Under the pieces are notes generated by a model. That model worked only from the letters and a program-made list of their open reading frames with translations, was not told the origin of the DNA and ran no database searches. The position numbers were made by a program, and so were the translations under genes. A stretch of 45,362 nucleotides of DNA, taken from Spirochaetaceae bacterium 4572_59. GTDB taxonomy: Bacteria > Spirochaetota > Spirochaetia > DSM-2461. The stretch covers positions 1 to 45,362 of the forward strand of contig NBMC01000020.1 of NCBI GenBank assembly GCA_002084805.1. Reading direction: 5' to 3'. Shown in pieces: positions 34,271 to 43,217 of this stretch (the first letter of the stretch is position 1; the number at the start of each line of letters is the position of its first letter).

Positions 34271-35581
34271 CTACAGAAGTTCCGATGCCAATTCTGCCAG
34301 AGGACTCCTTTCAGAATGCCCCAAAGTAATATGTCCCGCCAATTCCACATCGCGGAAGGCTTCCACCAGACAGGACAAACCGTTCGACTCCGCATCCAGA
34401 TAGGGATTATCGATCTGATAGGGATCTCCCGTCAAGACAACTTTAGTTCCTTCTCCGGCCCGGCTGACAATGGTTTTCACCTCATGGGGACTCAGATTCT
34501 GTGCTTCGTCGATAATTATGAACTGACGAGGCAGAGAACGTCCTCTGATATAAGTAAGAGCTTCAATTTCAATGGTCTTATTATTCATCACCTGATCGAC
34601 ACTCTTCAGACTCTGACGGTGAGCTTCATCTATAATATATTCCAGGTTATCAAAAAGAGGCTGCATCCAGTGACTCATCTTCTGGTTTTTAGCCCCCGGC
34701 AGATAACCGATATCCTTTCCCATGGGAATAATGGGACGGCTCAGTAAAACCCTGGTATATTTTTTCTCATCCATGGTTTTCTGAAGACCCGCGGCCAGAG
34801 CGAGGAGGGTTTTACCCGTTCCTGCTTTACCCACCAGAGTTAGCAGTTTGATATCGTCATTCATCAGTAGATCGAAGGCAATACGCTGCTGGGGATTCAA
34901 GGGCCTGATTCCCATAATGGATTCTTCCATGGTGGAAGAAATATGAATAACCGTATTATCCGCCTTATTATATCGGGCCAGCTGGAAGGCCTTAGACTCA
35001 CCCCCCTCCCTCAGCATCAGGTACTGATTGGGATACATATGCGCTTCGGGAGCTTCGGCAACTCCCTCACTGACAAGTTTATCCAGAATTTTTCTTTCCC
35101 CGTCCAGCTCCCGGAAACCCTGATAGAGCGTCTGCATATCCACTTTGTGTTTTTCATAATCCACCGCTTTAATCCCGATGGATATAGCTTTAATTCTGGC
35201 ATTAATATCTTTTGAAACAAAAAAGACATCGCTGTTATGTTGCTGCATGTACTTGGCACAGAGAATGATTTTATTATCCATTTTAGAGGAGGCCAGGGAC
35301 TCTTCCACGGATCTGTCAAACTCCAGAACGACTTTAAGGATACCACCATTATCCAGTTTAACCCCCTGCTGGAGGTTCCCGTGACGGCTGACTCCGTTCA
35401 TAAAACGGATGGCTGCCCGGGCACTGCGACCACGACCTTCATGTTCTGTTTTAAGATTATCCAACTCTTCCAGAACCCATATAGGGATAACAACAATACT
35501 GTCTCTGAATGACATAATGGCATCAGGTCGATGTATGAGAACATTGGTATCAATAACAAAAGTCTTAGTTCTTTCTTTCAT
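34271..35581 (-). CDS. PhoH-family ATPase with N-terminal PIN nuclease domain (YlaK/PhoH2-like)
   Basis: 436 residues from the ATG at 35581, preceded by AGGGAG; a GTG nine bases upstream is less likely. Residues 1-150 are a PIN domain (FVIDTNVLIHRPD, EELDNLK, FVSKDINARIKA) with the acidic residues for metal-dependent RNA cleavage. Residues 220-436 are the PhoH ATPase: Walker A LVGKAGTGKTLLALAAG, Walker B FIIIDEAQNLSP, and VVLTGDPYQIDNPYLD. Relatives unwind and cut RNA. First gene of a likely four-gene run (to 31371), with a promoter at 35621-35649. Confidence 0.93.
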   Translation of the reverse strand: MKERTKTFVIDTNVLIHRPDAIMSFRDSIVVIPIWVLEELDNLKTEHEGRGRSARAAIRFMNGVSRHGNLQQGVKLDNGGILKVVLEFDRSVEESLASSKMDNKIILCAKYMQQHNSDVFFVSKDINARIKAISIGIKAVDYEKHKVDMQTLYQGFRELDGERKILDKLVSEGVAEAPEAHMYPNQYLMLREGGESKAFQLARYNKADNTVIHISSTMEESIMGIRPLNPQQRIAFDLLMNDDIKLLTLVGKAGTGKTLLALAAGLQKTMDEKKYTRVLLSRPIIPMGKDIGYLPGAKNQKMSHWMQPLFDNLEYIIDEAHRQSLKSVDQVMNNKTIEIEALTYIRGRSLPRQFIIIDEAQNLSPHEVKTIVSRAGEGTKVVLTGDPYQIDNPYLDAESNGLSCLVEAFRDVELAGHITLGHSERSPLAELASELL

Positions 35582-35620
35582 ATGCTGCACTCCCTGTGAT
35601 GATTCTCTCTAATAGTTTCT

Positions 35621-35649
35621 ATTATAAAGTGAATGACTAACAACCGCAA
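35621..35649 (-). promoter_or_regulatory. Candidate promoter of the phoH operon
   Basis: On the minus strand TTGCGG (35644-35649), 17-base spacer, perfect TATAAT (35621-35626), 40 bases before the ATG. Confidence 0.6.
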
Positions 35650-35758
35650 TATTATTGTATTTCTTTCATTTTATGTTGATAAGAGAGGAATATTTGTATT
35701 AACATTTTTCTAGTATATAGACTTATTTTTGATATATAGAACTAATTTAGCTATCAAA

Positions 35759-35788
35759 TTGACACGTCTTGGATTTTTCTATTATTCT
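35759..35788 (+). promoter_or_regulatory. Candidate promoter of trkA-trkH-nagA
   Basis: Perfect TTGACA (35759-35764), 18-base spacer, TATTCT (35783-35788). Transcription would begin about 35794-35798, at or just before the trkA ATG, leaving little or no leader. Confidence 0.5.
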
Positions 35789-35797
35789 CTTATAATT

Positions 35798-37204
35798 ATG
35801 TACGTTATAATACTAGGTGCTGGCCGTGTTGGATCACAGTTAGCCAGGCAGTTAATTGCCGAAAAAAAGGACGTTGCCTTAATTGAAAGAGATCCCGATA
35901 AAGCACGGGATGCCGCCAACAAAATGGATTGCCTTGTCATAAATGATGAGGGTAATAACATTGAAAGTCTGACAAAGGCAGGGATTCAGAAAGCCGATGT
36001 TTTTGTCAGTGTTACAGCTTCGGACGAAATAAACCTTATTTCCTGCGGGCTTGTATCTGCAGAGTTTGAAAATGTTGTAACTATTGCCCGGGTCCGGAAT
36101 CTTGACTACTCACGGACAAAAATGATTTCCAATTCCTTTCTGGGGATCGATCATGTGATCAATCCAGAAATTGAAGCGGCCCGGATAATCTCTTATGCCG
36201 TCAGTCATGGTGCCAGAAGTGATATCATGCTTTTTGAAAATACGAGTCTCCAAATGAGAAATCTTACAATCCGTCAGGATTCAGATTTTCATAACAAATC
36301 CCTCAAAAATATCCGTCAGGAACTTGATTTCGCCTTTTTGGTGGCTGCGGTCATGCGGAATGATCACTATATCATTCCTTCAGGAGAAACTGTTATTAAA
36401 GAAGGTGACGAGCTCTACCTTATCTCTACGGAAAAAGGATTTGAGACAATTTTTCAGCTTGAAAACCAGGAAAATATTGAAATCAATAGAATTGTCATAA
36501 TCGGTGGAGGACATATTACATCCTATGTAGCAGAAGAAATGCTACAGCAGGAAGGAAATGGACACTCCCTGCCGGGTCTGTCACGGCTCTCCCGTTTTTT
36601 TATGCGAAAGGACAAAAAACAACTTCACATCATTGAAAAAAATTATGAACGCTGCAAGGAACTGGCCGAACGTTTTCCCCAGGCTCTGATCACACATGCC
36701 GATGTAACGGAAGATCATTTTCAGGAAGAGGAATTTCTAAATAATACAGACCTTATTATCACGGCAACAAATAATCAGGAACTGAATATTGTAACAGGAA
36801 TATATGCAAAAACCCGGGGAGTCTCCAAAGCCCTGGCCCTGGTTACCAGAAACAGTTACAGAACCATGGCTCATAACCTGAATGTGGATATGACAGTCTG
36901 CCTGAACGATACGGTGGTTAATTCCATTCTTAAGATTGTCAGAAAAGGAAATTTCAAGAATGTTCATGCCCTTTCGGGAGGGAAACTTGAGGTTATAGAA
37001 TTCCAGCTCGGCAATGAATCTCTTATTAATGGAAAAAAAATAAGTGATATCAAACTGCCTTCAAACAGTCTTATTATCTTTATATCCCATGAGGGAGATG
37101 ACATTATCCCCACTGGTAATACTGTTGTTCAAAATGGTGATAATCTGGTAATGATTCTGGAAAGAAGCTCCATTACCAAGATTGAATCCATCATAGGCGC
37201 TTAA
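35798..37204 (+). CDS. trkA: Trk potassium uptake regulatory subunit TrkA
   Basis: 468 residues from the ATG at 35798, where the family's usual start MYVIILGAGRVGSQLA begins; a TTG-started extension to 35729 is unlikely. It has two RCK units, each with a Rossmann NAD-binding part (GAGRVGSQLA at the start; VIIGGGHITSYVAEEML near 230) and a TrkA-C part. It gates the TrkH channel from the cytoplasm in response to NADH/ATP. No ribosome site is visible before the ATG. trkH starts 4 bases after the stop. Confidence 0.95.
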   Translation: MYVIILGAGRVGSQLARQLIAEKKDVALIERDPDKARDAANKMDCLVINDEGNNIESLTKAGIQKADVFVSVTASDEINLISCGLVSAEFENVVTIARVRNLDYSRTKMISNSFLGIDHVINPEIEAARIISYAVSHGARSDIMLFENTSLQMRNLTIRQDSDFHNKSLKNIRQELDFAFLVAAVMRNDHYIIPSGETVIKEGDELYLISTEKGFETIFQLENQENIEINRIVIIGGGHITSYVAEEMLQQEGNGHSLPGLSRLSRFFMRKDKKQLHIIEKNYERCKELAERFPQALITHADVTEDHFQEEEFLNNTDLIITATNNQELNIVTGIYAKTRGVSKALALVTRNSYRTMAHNLNVDMTVCLNDTVVNSILKIVRKGNFKNVHALSGGKLEVIEFQLGNESLINGKKISDIKLPSNSLIIFISHEGDDIIPTGNTVVQNGDNLVMILERSSITKIESIIGA

Positions 37205-37208
37205 ACAG

Positions 37209-38666
37209 ATGAAAGGAAAATTAATCATCCATGTACTGACCATACTGCTTCTGGTAGTAGCAGCTTTTATGCTGATTCCTCTGGGAATTGCTCTCTATTA
37301 TGGCGAAACAGACAGTTTTAAGGCCTTTCTCTATCCTATATTGGCTCTGCTACCCTTGGCAGCCGTCAGCTATGGGACAACCCGGAGTAACAGAACGAAA
37401 ATTCTGACTCCCCGGGACGGATTTATGTTGGTGACTCTCAGCTGGGTGGCAGCTTCCGCCCTGGGTGCTCTTCCCTTCTATATTTCGGGTACCATCCCAT
37501 CCTATACGGATGCCTATTTTGAAACCATGTCGGGCTTTACCACAACGGGAGCTTCGATCCTGAAGACCATTGAAAACCTGCCCTACTCTATGCTTTTCTG
37601 GCGGAGTCTGACCCACTGGCTGGGGGGTATGGGGATTGTAGTTCTGACCGTAGCCATATTCCCGTTGCTGGGAATTGGAGGGATGCAGCTGCTTAAAGCG
37701 GAGGCACCCGGACCGTCGGTGGATAAGATCACACCGAAGATCACCCATACGGCCAAGATCCTCTGGTTTATCTACCTGGGGCTGACCATAGTGGAAACCA
37801 TACTTCTAATGTTGGGGGGTATGAATCTCTTTGATTCCCTGACCCATGCATTCGGAACAATGGCGACCGGTGGATTTTCACCGAAAAATACAAGTGTGGG
37901 AAACTATAATTCCCCCTTTATCCACTGGGTTATTACCATATTTATGGTGATGGCAGGTTTGAACTTTGCCCTCTACTTTAAGCTTTTGACAGGAAGGATC
38001 AAAGATCTGCTTCTGGACACAGAAATGAAAGCCTATCTTGCAATTTTTGCTGCGGCCTCTCTGGCCATAACCGTCTCTCTGCTGAAACATGATGTCTTCG
38101 ATTCTTTCTGGACGAGTCTGCAATACGCGGCCTTTCAGGTTGCCTCCATACTAACGACTACAGGATATGCCACTACCAACTACGATTTGTGGCCGGAATT
38201 CAGCAAGGTCATTCTCTTTCTGATGATGTTTATAGGAGGCTGTGCCGGATCTACCGGAGGCGGTATGAAGGTTGTCCGTATTGTAACCCTGTTCAAACTG
38301 TCACTGCGAGAACTGAAACGGCTGGTTCACCCCAGAGGGGTATTTCACCTGCGCCTGAACAAAATGGTTGTGCGCAAGGATATTATCAGCGTGATTACGG
38401 GCTTCGTCTTTCTCTACATATTCAGCCTGCTTGTAACAACCGTCGTTGTGGCAACTGGGGGATATGATGTTCTGACCTCCTTCTCCACGGCTCTGGCAAC
38501 CGTTGGAAATATCGGTCCCGGTTTCAACATGGTAGGACCGACCATGAATTATTCCTTCTTTCAGGGTGGTATTAAATGGTTTCTCAGCCTTGCCATGATG
38601 ATGGGCCGTCTGGAAATCTATACGGTTCTGGTTGTCTTTACACCCTGGTTCTGGAAGAAGCAATAA
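37209..38666 (+). CDS. trkH: Trk potassium uptake channel TrkH
   Basis: 485 residues, inner membrane, 8-10 hydrophobic helices. The four pore loops are seen, each with a central Gly: SGFTTTGASIL, GTMATGGFSPKN, LTTTGYATTNY and ATVGNIGPGFNM. It forms a potassium channel with TrkA. The gene is immediately downstream of trkA and 32 bases before nagA, in one transcription unit by spacing. Confidence 0.96.
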   Translation: MKGKLIIHVLTILLLVVAAFMLIPLGIALYYGETDSFKAFLYPILALLPLAAVSYGTTRSNRTKILTPRDGFMLVTLSWVAASALGALPFYISGTIPSYTDAYFETMSGFTTTGASILKTIENLPYSMLFWRSLTHWLGGMGIVVLTVAIFPLLGIGGMQLLKAEAPGPSVDKITPKITHTAKILWFIYLGLTIVETILLMLGGMNLFDSLTHAFGTMATGGFSPKNTSVGNYNSPFIHWVITIFMVMAGLNFALYFKLLTGRIKDLLLDTEMKAYLAIFAAASLAITVSLLKHDVFDSFWTSLQYAAFQVASILTTTGYATTNYDLWPEFSKVILFLMMFIGGCAGSTGGGMKVVRIVTLFKLSLRELKRLVHPRGVFHLRLNKMVVRKDIISVITGFVFLYIFSLLVTTVVVATGGYDVLTSFSTALATVGNIGPGFNMVGPTMNYSFFQGGIKWFLSLAMMMGRLEIYTVLVVFTPWFWKKQ

Positions 38667-38698
38667 ACAGTAGTTTCATAAAAGATAGGAGATTTTTA

Positions 38699-39868
38699 AT
38701 GAGTAATATATGGTTGATCAACGGGACAGTTATCACCGGCTATCTGAGTCAGGAGAAATGCTGCATTTATGTAGAGGATGGACAGATCGGAGATGTGATC
38801 AGTCTGAAACGCTTCCAGGAGAAAAAGATCCCGGCGGATGCACTGGTTTATGATGTAAAGGGCGCCTGGATTACCCCCGGATTTATCGATAGTCACATCC
38901 ATGGATTCGGAGGGTTCGGAACAGAAGATGGTAAAAAAGAATCCATCCTGGGAATGTCTGAAAAACTGGCGGGATACGGAGTTACCTCCTTCTGCCCGAC
39001 GGTCTATTCCAACACTCCCGAGGCGATGCTCAGTTCCATAATAGCCATAGTGGAGGCCAAAGGAGAGGAAACGGGAGCTACCATACTGGGTATTCATCTG
39101 GAAGGTCCTTTTATTTCGGTCAAACGGCTGGGGGCCCAGAATAAAGAAGGATGCAGCCCTGTCGATATGGAACTGATGGATAAACTTTTTCAGGCCGGGA
39201 AGGGATTGATAACAAATATGACCGTGGCACCGGAGCTGAAAGGAATGCGGGAACTGGCCCTGTACTGCCTGAAAAAAGGTATTACCCTGCAGGCGGGCCA
39301 TACGGACGCGGCCTATGAAAACATGGTTGAAGGTATGCAGGCGGGAATCCTCCACTCGACCCACTTTTTCAATGCCATGAGCCGACTTCATCACAGAAAC
39401 CCCGGTGCGGTGGGTGCCATTATGATCCATCCCGAGATGTCCTGTGAAATTATCGCCGATGGAGAACATGTCCATCCGGAACTCCTCCGTCTGCTTATGA
39501 GGGACAAACCTGTGAGCAAAGTTGTACTGGTAACAGATGCCCTGAAGCCTACGGAACAGGAACATGGTCCTTTTAAAGCCAATCATGAAGAAGTGGAGCT
39601 GGTGGATAATGTTTTTAAAAAGAAAAACGGTGTGCTGGCCGGTTCCTGTTTGACCATGATCAGGGGAATCGAAAACCTGGTTTCCTGGGGTGTTCCCATA
39701 GAACAGGCTGTTCAAATGGCCGGCAGCAATCCTGCCAGGATTCTGGGCAATCCAAAACTTGGTAATCTGGTTCCCGGCAGTGATGCGGATATCACAGTCT
39801 TTGACAAACAGTTTAATGTTCTTGTCACCATTGCCAAAGGAAGGATTCTGAAAAATCTGATCAGCTGA
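38699..39868 (+). CDS. nagA: N-acetylglucosamine-6-phosphate deacetylase
   Basis: 389 residues from the ATG at 38699, with TAGGAG seven bases before. It removes acetate from GlcNAc-6-phosphate in amino-sugar use and cell-wall recycling. Metal and catalytic residues are recognisable: FIDSHIHGFGG (HxH), HLEGPFIS, LQAGHTDA, STHFFNAM, ADGEHVHPE and the catalytic Asp in VLVTDALKP. The C-terminal PGSDADITVFD closes the amidohydrolase composite domain. No nagB is adjacent. It is the third gene behind trkAH; its stop overlaps the converging permease gene by 8 bases. Confidence 0.95.
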   Translation: MSNIWLINGTVITGYLSQEKCCIYVEDGQIGDVISLKRFQEKKIPADALVYDVKGAWITPGFIDSHIHGFGGFGTEDGKKESILGMSEKLAGYGVTSFCPTVYSNTPEAMLSSIIAIVEAKGEETGATILGIHLEGPFISVKRLGAQNKEGCSPVDMELMDKLFQAGKGLITNMTVAPELKGMRELALYCLKKGITLQAGHTDAAYENMVEGMQAGILHSTHFFNAMSRLHHRNPGAVGAIMIHPEMSCEIIADGEHVHPELLRLLMRDKPVSKVVLVTDALKPTEQEHGPFKANHEEVELVDNVFKKKNGVLAGSCLTMIRGIENLVSWGVPIEQAVQMAGSNPARILGNPKLGNLVPGSDADITVFDKQFNVLVTIAKGRILKNLIS

Positions 39869-40610
39869 GAAACAGTTTGATCGTTCCGGTAAGTGTGGCG
39901 AAGATAATAAACAGCCGGAAGGGTTTCTCCGGAATTCTTTTGACAATCTTCAGTCCGGCATACATGCCTATCATAACAAAGGGAACCAGAACTGCATCCA
40001 GCAACAGGGTATGGGGAAGCATGGTTTTCCATACAAACAGGTGAATAGGTATCTTTAGTAAATTTACAACCAGAAAGAAAACGGCTCCTGTACCGATAAA
40101 GATCTCCTTGGGAAGATTCATGGACAAGAGGTACACAGCCATTATGGGACCGGCCGCGTTTCCCACCATAGTGGTAAATCCCCCGCTGAAACCTCCCAGG
40201 GCATGAGAAGCCCAATGATCAGGTAGAGACAGGGGAGTTCTACTGAACTCCTTATATATCATCAGGATCAGACAGATCAGGACAAGAACGGCCATGATCA
40301 GCCGGAAGGTCTCATCAGAAATGGATTGACCCAAAATCATCCCTGCTATCAACCCCAGCATAGCGGCAGGAAGGAGACGCAAAAAGTGGATCCAACTTAT
40401 TTTCTTATGGTATATAAATATAGCCGTAATATCACCGGCAACAAGCAGAGGCAAAATAATGGATGCAGAGCTTTTTCCTCCAAAGTAAGTGGCAAAAATC
40501 GGAATAACAATGATATTGACTCCCCGAAGCCCCGCCTTATTGAGACCGATAAGCATAGCACAGAGTACAAGAATACCCCAATCAAAGGCTGTTAAAAAAT
40601 CAGGCAGCAT
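39861..40610 (-). CDS. TauE/SafE-family membrane permease
   Basis: 249 residues, about eight membrane helices in two related halves, typical of the TauE/SafE (DUF81) sulfite/organosulfonate exporter group. Family-like runs: GLNKAGLRGVNIIVIPIFA in the first half and GGFSGGFTTMVGNAAGPIMAVYLL in the second. The substrate is unknown; members export sulfite, sulfoacetate and similar anions. It converges on nagA with an 8-base overlap. Bases 40611-40819 upstream hold no gene I can support. Confidence 0.88.
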   Translation of the reverse strand: MLPDFLTAFDWGILVLCAMLIGLNKAGLRGVNIIVIPIFATYFGGKSSASIILPLLVAGDITAIFIYHKKISWIHFLRLLPAAMLGLIAGMILGQSISDETFRLIMAVLVLICLILMIYKEFSRTPLSLPDHWASHALGGFSGGFTTMVGNAAGPIMAVYLLSMNLPKEIFIGTGAVFFLVVNLLKIPIHLFVWKTMLPHTLLLDAVLVPFVMIGMYAGLKIVKRIPEKPFRLFIIFATLTGTIKLFLS

Positions 40611-40819
40611 AGCTTTTCCTTACAAATATATTTTAAACATAACGGGAGCAAAAACACTCTCTAAGCATTTATCTTTAATTTCAAATCATCAAGAAGAGCC
40701 AGGGGGGGGAGCGGCAGATGTTACCCAGACAGACAAACAGTACTTTATACTTTTCCATAGAGCATTATAGCTGAAAGGATTCCCCCGGGGGAAGATAATT
40801 CTCACGGGAGAAATCTCAT

Positions 40820-42109
40820 CTAAAGCATCTGCCTCAGAGCATCCGCCAGGGTATGCCAGATCTGCAGACGTTTTTTATCATCCTGTTCCAGAAGAGTGCA
40901 CCTGAAACCTGCCAGATCTGAACAGAAACCGCTTAAGGGAACCGTACAGATTCCTACAGACCCCAGGAGGTTGTATACCAGTTTTTTGTCGGGAGCGGCT
41001 TTACCAATTTTTTCAGCCAGGTACTCTTCCACATCTTTTCTCATGGGAAGGGCTTTAAAGTTTTTAATTTTCTCACTGTCCAAAAGCACTGTCAGGTAAA
41101 AAGCCCCATGAGGAAGGTTAAGCTGCACTCCCGGAACGGCATTCAGTATCTCTGCGGCTTCAGATGCCCTCTCACCGAAGATCCGGTTCCTTCTCTCCAG
41201 ATGCTCCCAATAACGGGGATCACCATAAACCAGAGGGATGGAGAGCTGAGGCAATGTAGTTGAACAGACCTCCAGCCGTTTGGCATTGATAAGAGTCGCA
41301 ATAAATTCATTAAAATTAGTATCCTTATGGCGGTTAAAGACCTCTATCCAGCCACAGCGACCACCCGGCCAGGGATATTCCTTACTGATACTCCGCATGG
41401 CGATTCCCGGAACCTCTCCGATCACCGAACTGAGATGGCGGGATTCAGCCCCGTTATAGACGATATGGGCATAGGTTTCGTCGCAGAGTACAAAAAGATC
41501 ATAGCGCCGGGCGATATCCACAATCTTCATCAGAATCTCTTCAGGATAAACAGCCCCGGTAGGATTATCCGGATTGATCAATAGGATACCGGCAATAGAG
41601 TCGTTGTAGCGGACCTTATTCTCCAGATCCTCCAGGTCGGGCATCCACATATTATCCGGATCCAGTTTATAAGTTGTATGTGCATAACCGGAATGAGCGG
41701 CTTCCGCCGAAGAGAGAGTGGAATAGGCCGGAGAGGGACCGATAACCCGTGCTTCCCGTTTCAAAAAGGCGAATAAGGTGGAAACTGCATCTCCCAGGCC
41801 GTTAAAAAAAATAATATCCTCTGCCGTAATCTGAGTCCCCCCACGGCCGTTGGCACTTTCTGCCAGATACTGCCGGGTTGCAAAATCCCCTTCGGTTGCA
41901 GTATAGGCATAGCTGCTGCTTTTTGAAGTCAGACCGCTAATAATTTCTCTGATCCAGAGGGGAACTTCTTCCCCTTTCTGAACGGGATCTCCGATGTTTT
42001 CGAAGATAATATCCATTCCCAGCGCCTGAAGACCGTGTGCAGTCCCCACAATTTCACGAATTTCGTAATGAAGCTGGTCGGCTCCCTCCCAGACAATGTT
42101 TCGTCGCAT
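40820..42109 (-). CDS. PLP-dependent class I/II aminotransferase
   Basis: 429 residues, cytoplasmic, fold type I. Key sites: FFNGLGDAVSTL (phosphate-cup region), LLINPDNPTGAVYP (substrate-binding Asn), LFVLCDETYAHIVY with the PLP-pairing Asp, SISKEYPWPGGRCGW with the Schiff-base Lys, and GFRCTLLEQ with the Arg that binds the substrate carboxylate. It is similar to the aspartate/alanine aminotransferase group, but the amino acid it prefers cannot be read. AAGGAG precedes the ATG. It stands alone behind a strong terminator. Confidence 0.9.
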   Translation of the reverse strand: MRRNIVWEGADQLHYEIREIVGTAHGLQALGMDIIFENIGDPVQKGEEVPLWIREIISGLTSKSSSYAYTATEGDFATRQYLAESANGRGGTQITAEDIIFFNGLGDAVSTLFAFLKREARVIGPSPAYSTLSSAEAAHSGYAHTTYKLDPDNMWMPDLEDLENKVRYNDSIAGILLINPDNPTGAVYPEEILMKIVDIARRYDLFVLCDETYAHIVYNGAESRHLSSVIGEVPGIAMRSISKEYPWPGGRCGWIEVFNRHKDTNFNEFIATLINAKRLEVCSTTLPQLSIPLVYGDPRYWEHLERRNRIFGERASEAAEILNAVPGVQLNLPHGAFYLTVLLDSEKIKNFKALPMRKDVEEYLAEKIGKAAPDKKLVYNLLGSVGICTVPLSGFCSDLAGFRCTLLEQDDKKRLQIWHTLADALRQML

Positions 42110-42173
42110 AGTACACTCCTTTTGCTGCCTCTGGTCTTTGAATCGCTGCTTTTAATAAGCATAAAAAAGGCAT

Positions 42174-42206
42174 AAAAAAAGCCGTGATTCTGCAAAGAAC
42201 CACGGC
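42174..42206 (-). terminator. Strong rho-independent terminator upstream of the aminotransferase gene
   Basis: On the minus strand GCCGTG pairs with CACGGC (42181-42186 with 42201-42206); inner TTCT/AGAA pairing extends the stem, and seven T follow. It ends transcripts coming from higBA and the small ORFs after it. Confidence 0.85.
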
Positions 42207-42226
42207 GTAACTGACATATTGACGGA

Positions 42227-42340
42227 TCAGCCGACGATTCCTCTCTGAGAGGCCGCTGCTGCCGCTACTGCGTTGAGATGACTGTTTGTAGACAGATGTT
42301 CACGCAATTTCATGGTTCGATCATACTCCTGCTCCCCCAT
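42227..42340 (-). CDS. Small ORF of unknown meaning, possibly a gene remnant
   Basis: 37 residues, starting MGEQEYDRTMKLREHL and ending NAVAAAAASQRGIVG before a TGA. The reading frame is open for eight more codons upstream. A shorter start at the second ATG has GGAGCAGGAG before it. The mix of a charged helix and an Ala-rich tail is protein-like, but I do not recognise it. It ends 20 bases before the strong terminator. It may be the C-terminal piece of a decayed gene whose front part is the next ORF. Confidence 0.35.
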   Translation of the reverse strand: MGEQEYDRTMKLREHLSTNSHLNAVAAAAASQRGIVG

Positions 42341-42344
42341 CCGG

Positions 42345-42512
42345 TCAAGAGATTTTAAAATAATCTATGATTTTCGTAAGACTCTTTATACTTCCCATAA
42401 ATAACGCCGGAGCTGTTCGGCGTTTTTGGTAATCCCGATCCTGAGTGTAATCTTCGGGAACCAGCAGACCGTCGCTCAGGATCTGTAAGGGTGGGTTGGA
42501 GAGGGAGGTCAT
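42345..42512 (-). CDS. Small ORF directly after higA, doubtful
   Basis: 55 residues, beginning MTSLSNPPLQILSDGLLVP. Its ATG is 3 bases after the higA stop, so translation could be coupled, but no ribosome site is seen. It contains a hairpin (AACGCCG-N8-CGGCGTT, 42403-42424). It ends just before the frame of the 37-residue ORF, so the two may be one frameshifted gene. The stretch 42110-42515 otherwise holds only the terminator. Confidence 0.3.
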   Translation of the reverse strand: MTSLSNPPLQILSDGLLVPEDYTQDRDYQKRRTAPALFMGSIKSLTKIIDYFKIS

Positions 42513-42515
42513 CGT

Positions 42516-42902
42516 TTAAATAAAAAGTTCGGGGGAAACACCATACTTTTCAGACAGTCTTCTGATATGGCCGAGGTTAAGCTGTCTTTTACCGCTCAAT
42601 ATTTCATTGATAACTGTCCGGGATGCAACATCTGCAAGATCCCCCTGCTTATGACCATGGTTTTCCATAAGATGCCTGAGTATCTCTTTGGGGGCAATAT
42701 CTGCAATAGGATAGTGTTTATCCTCAAAAGCGGATATTTGAGATGTAATATAATCAATTACAGGTTCAAGTACAGCTTTACCTGCTTCAAATCTGTCAGT
42801 AAGCTCCAGAAGATAGTTAATGGCTTTATCATTTTCTTCTTCTGTATGGATTTGAAGACTCTGCATAAATTGACCTAATTCATTTTCCAGGGCATAACTC
42901 AT
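42516..42902 (-). CDS. higA: Antitoxin HigA, helix-turn-helix family
   Basis: 128 residues. The C-terminal part (about 72-128) is an XRE-type helix-turn-helix: LRHLMENHGHKQGDLADVA then SRTVINEILSGKRQLNLGHIRRLSEKYGV. The N-terminal 70 residues are helical, as in longer HigA forms, and probably bind the toxin. AAGGAG precedes the ATG, 11 bases after higB. Toxin-before-antitoxin order is the mark of higBA. The dimer should bind the operator at 43218-43238 and repress its own promoter. Confidence 0.93.
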   Translation of the reverse strand: MSYALENELGQFMQSLQIHTEEENDKAINYLLELTDRFEAGKAVLEPVIDYITSQISAFEDKHYPIADIAPKEILRHLMENHGHKQGDLADVASRTVINEILSGKRQLNLGHIRRLSEKYGVSPELFI

Positions 42903-42913
42903 ATCATATCTCC

Positions 42914-43198
42914 TTAACAGTACTTCTTCGTATATTCCGCATGGGGGAGAAAATCAATTACAAAAACAGTTTTCCCCCATGTGTACCGGACTATCAAACG
43001 AAAATCATTCCCTTTTAAATTGATACAAATGTAATCAGAACCCTTCAGATTATCTGCAAAAGGGTAAGCCTTTTTTAATTCCATAATATTATGGAAGATT
43101 GACCTCTGATTAACTTTCAGCCAGACTCGGAGCCCCGGCTCAGCAGCAGGATATAAACTGATATACTCCTCAACAGTCTTCCGCTTAATGATAGTCAT
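42914..43198 (-). CDS. higB: Toxin HigB, mRNA interferase
   Basis: 94 residues. A RelE-like fold of the HigB family is recognised from LRVWLKVNQRS, NLKGSDYICINLKGNDFRLIVRY and the C-terminal VFVIDFLPHAEYTKKYC. The basic residues and the terminal HAEY-K-Y pattern are those used for ribosome-dependent mRNA cleavage. TAAGGAG precedes the ATG. First gene of the operon, with a palindromic operator 20 bases upstream. Confidence 0.93.
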   Translation of the reverse strand: MTIIKRKTVEEYISLYPAAEPGLRVWLKVNQRSIFHNIMELKKAYPFADNLKGSDYICINLKGNDFRLIVRYTWGKTVFVIDFLPHAEYTKKYC

Positions 43199-43217
43199 TG
43201 AAGCTCCTTACTTTTTC

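Noticed and set aside
38696..39946. 416-codon open frame on the minus strand opposite nagA
   Set aside because: It is a mirror of a well-supported nagA with all catalytic motifs; its own translation has a random, His/Gln-rich look with no motif or ribosome site.
42403..42427. Hairpin AACGCCG-N8-CGGCGTT followed by TTT on the plus strand
   Set aside because: No plus-strand gene lies upstream to be terminated; it may only be a weak early stop for higBA on the other strand.
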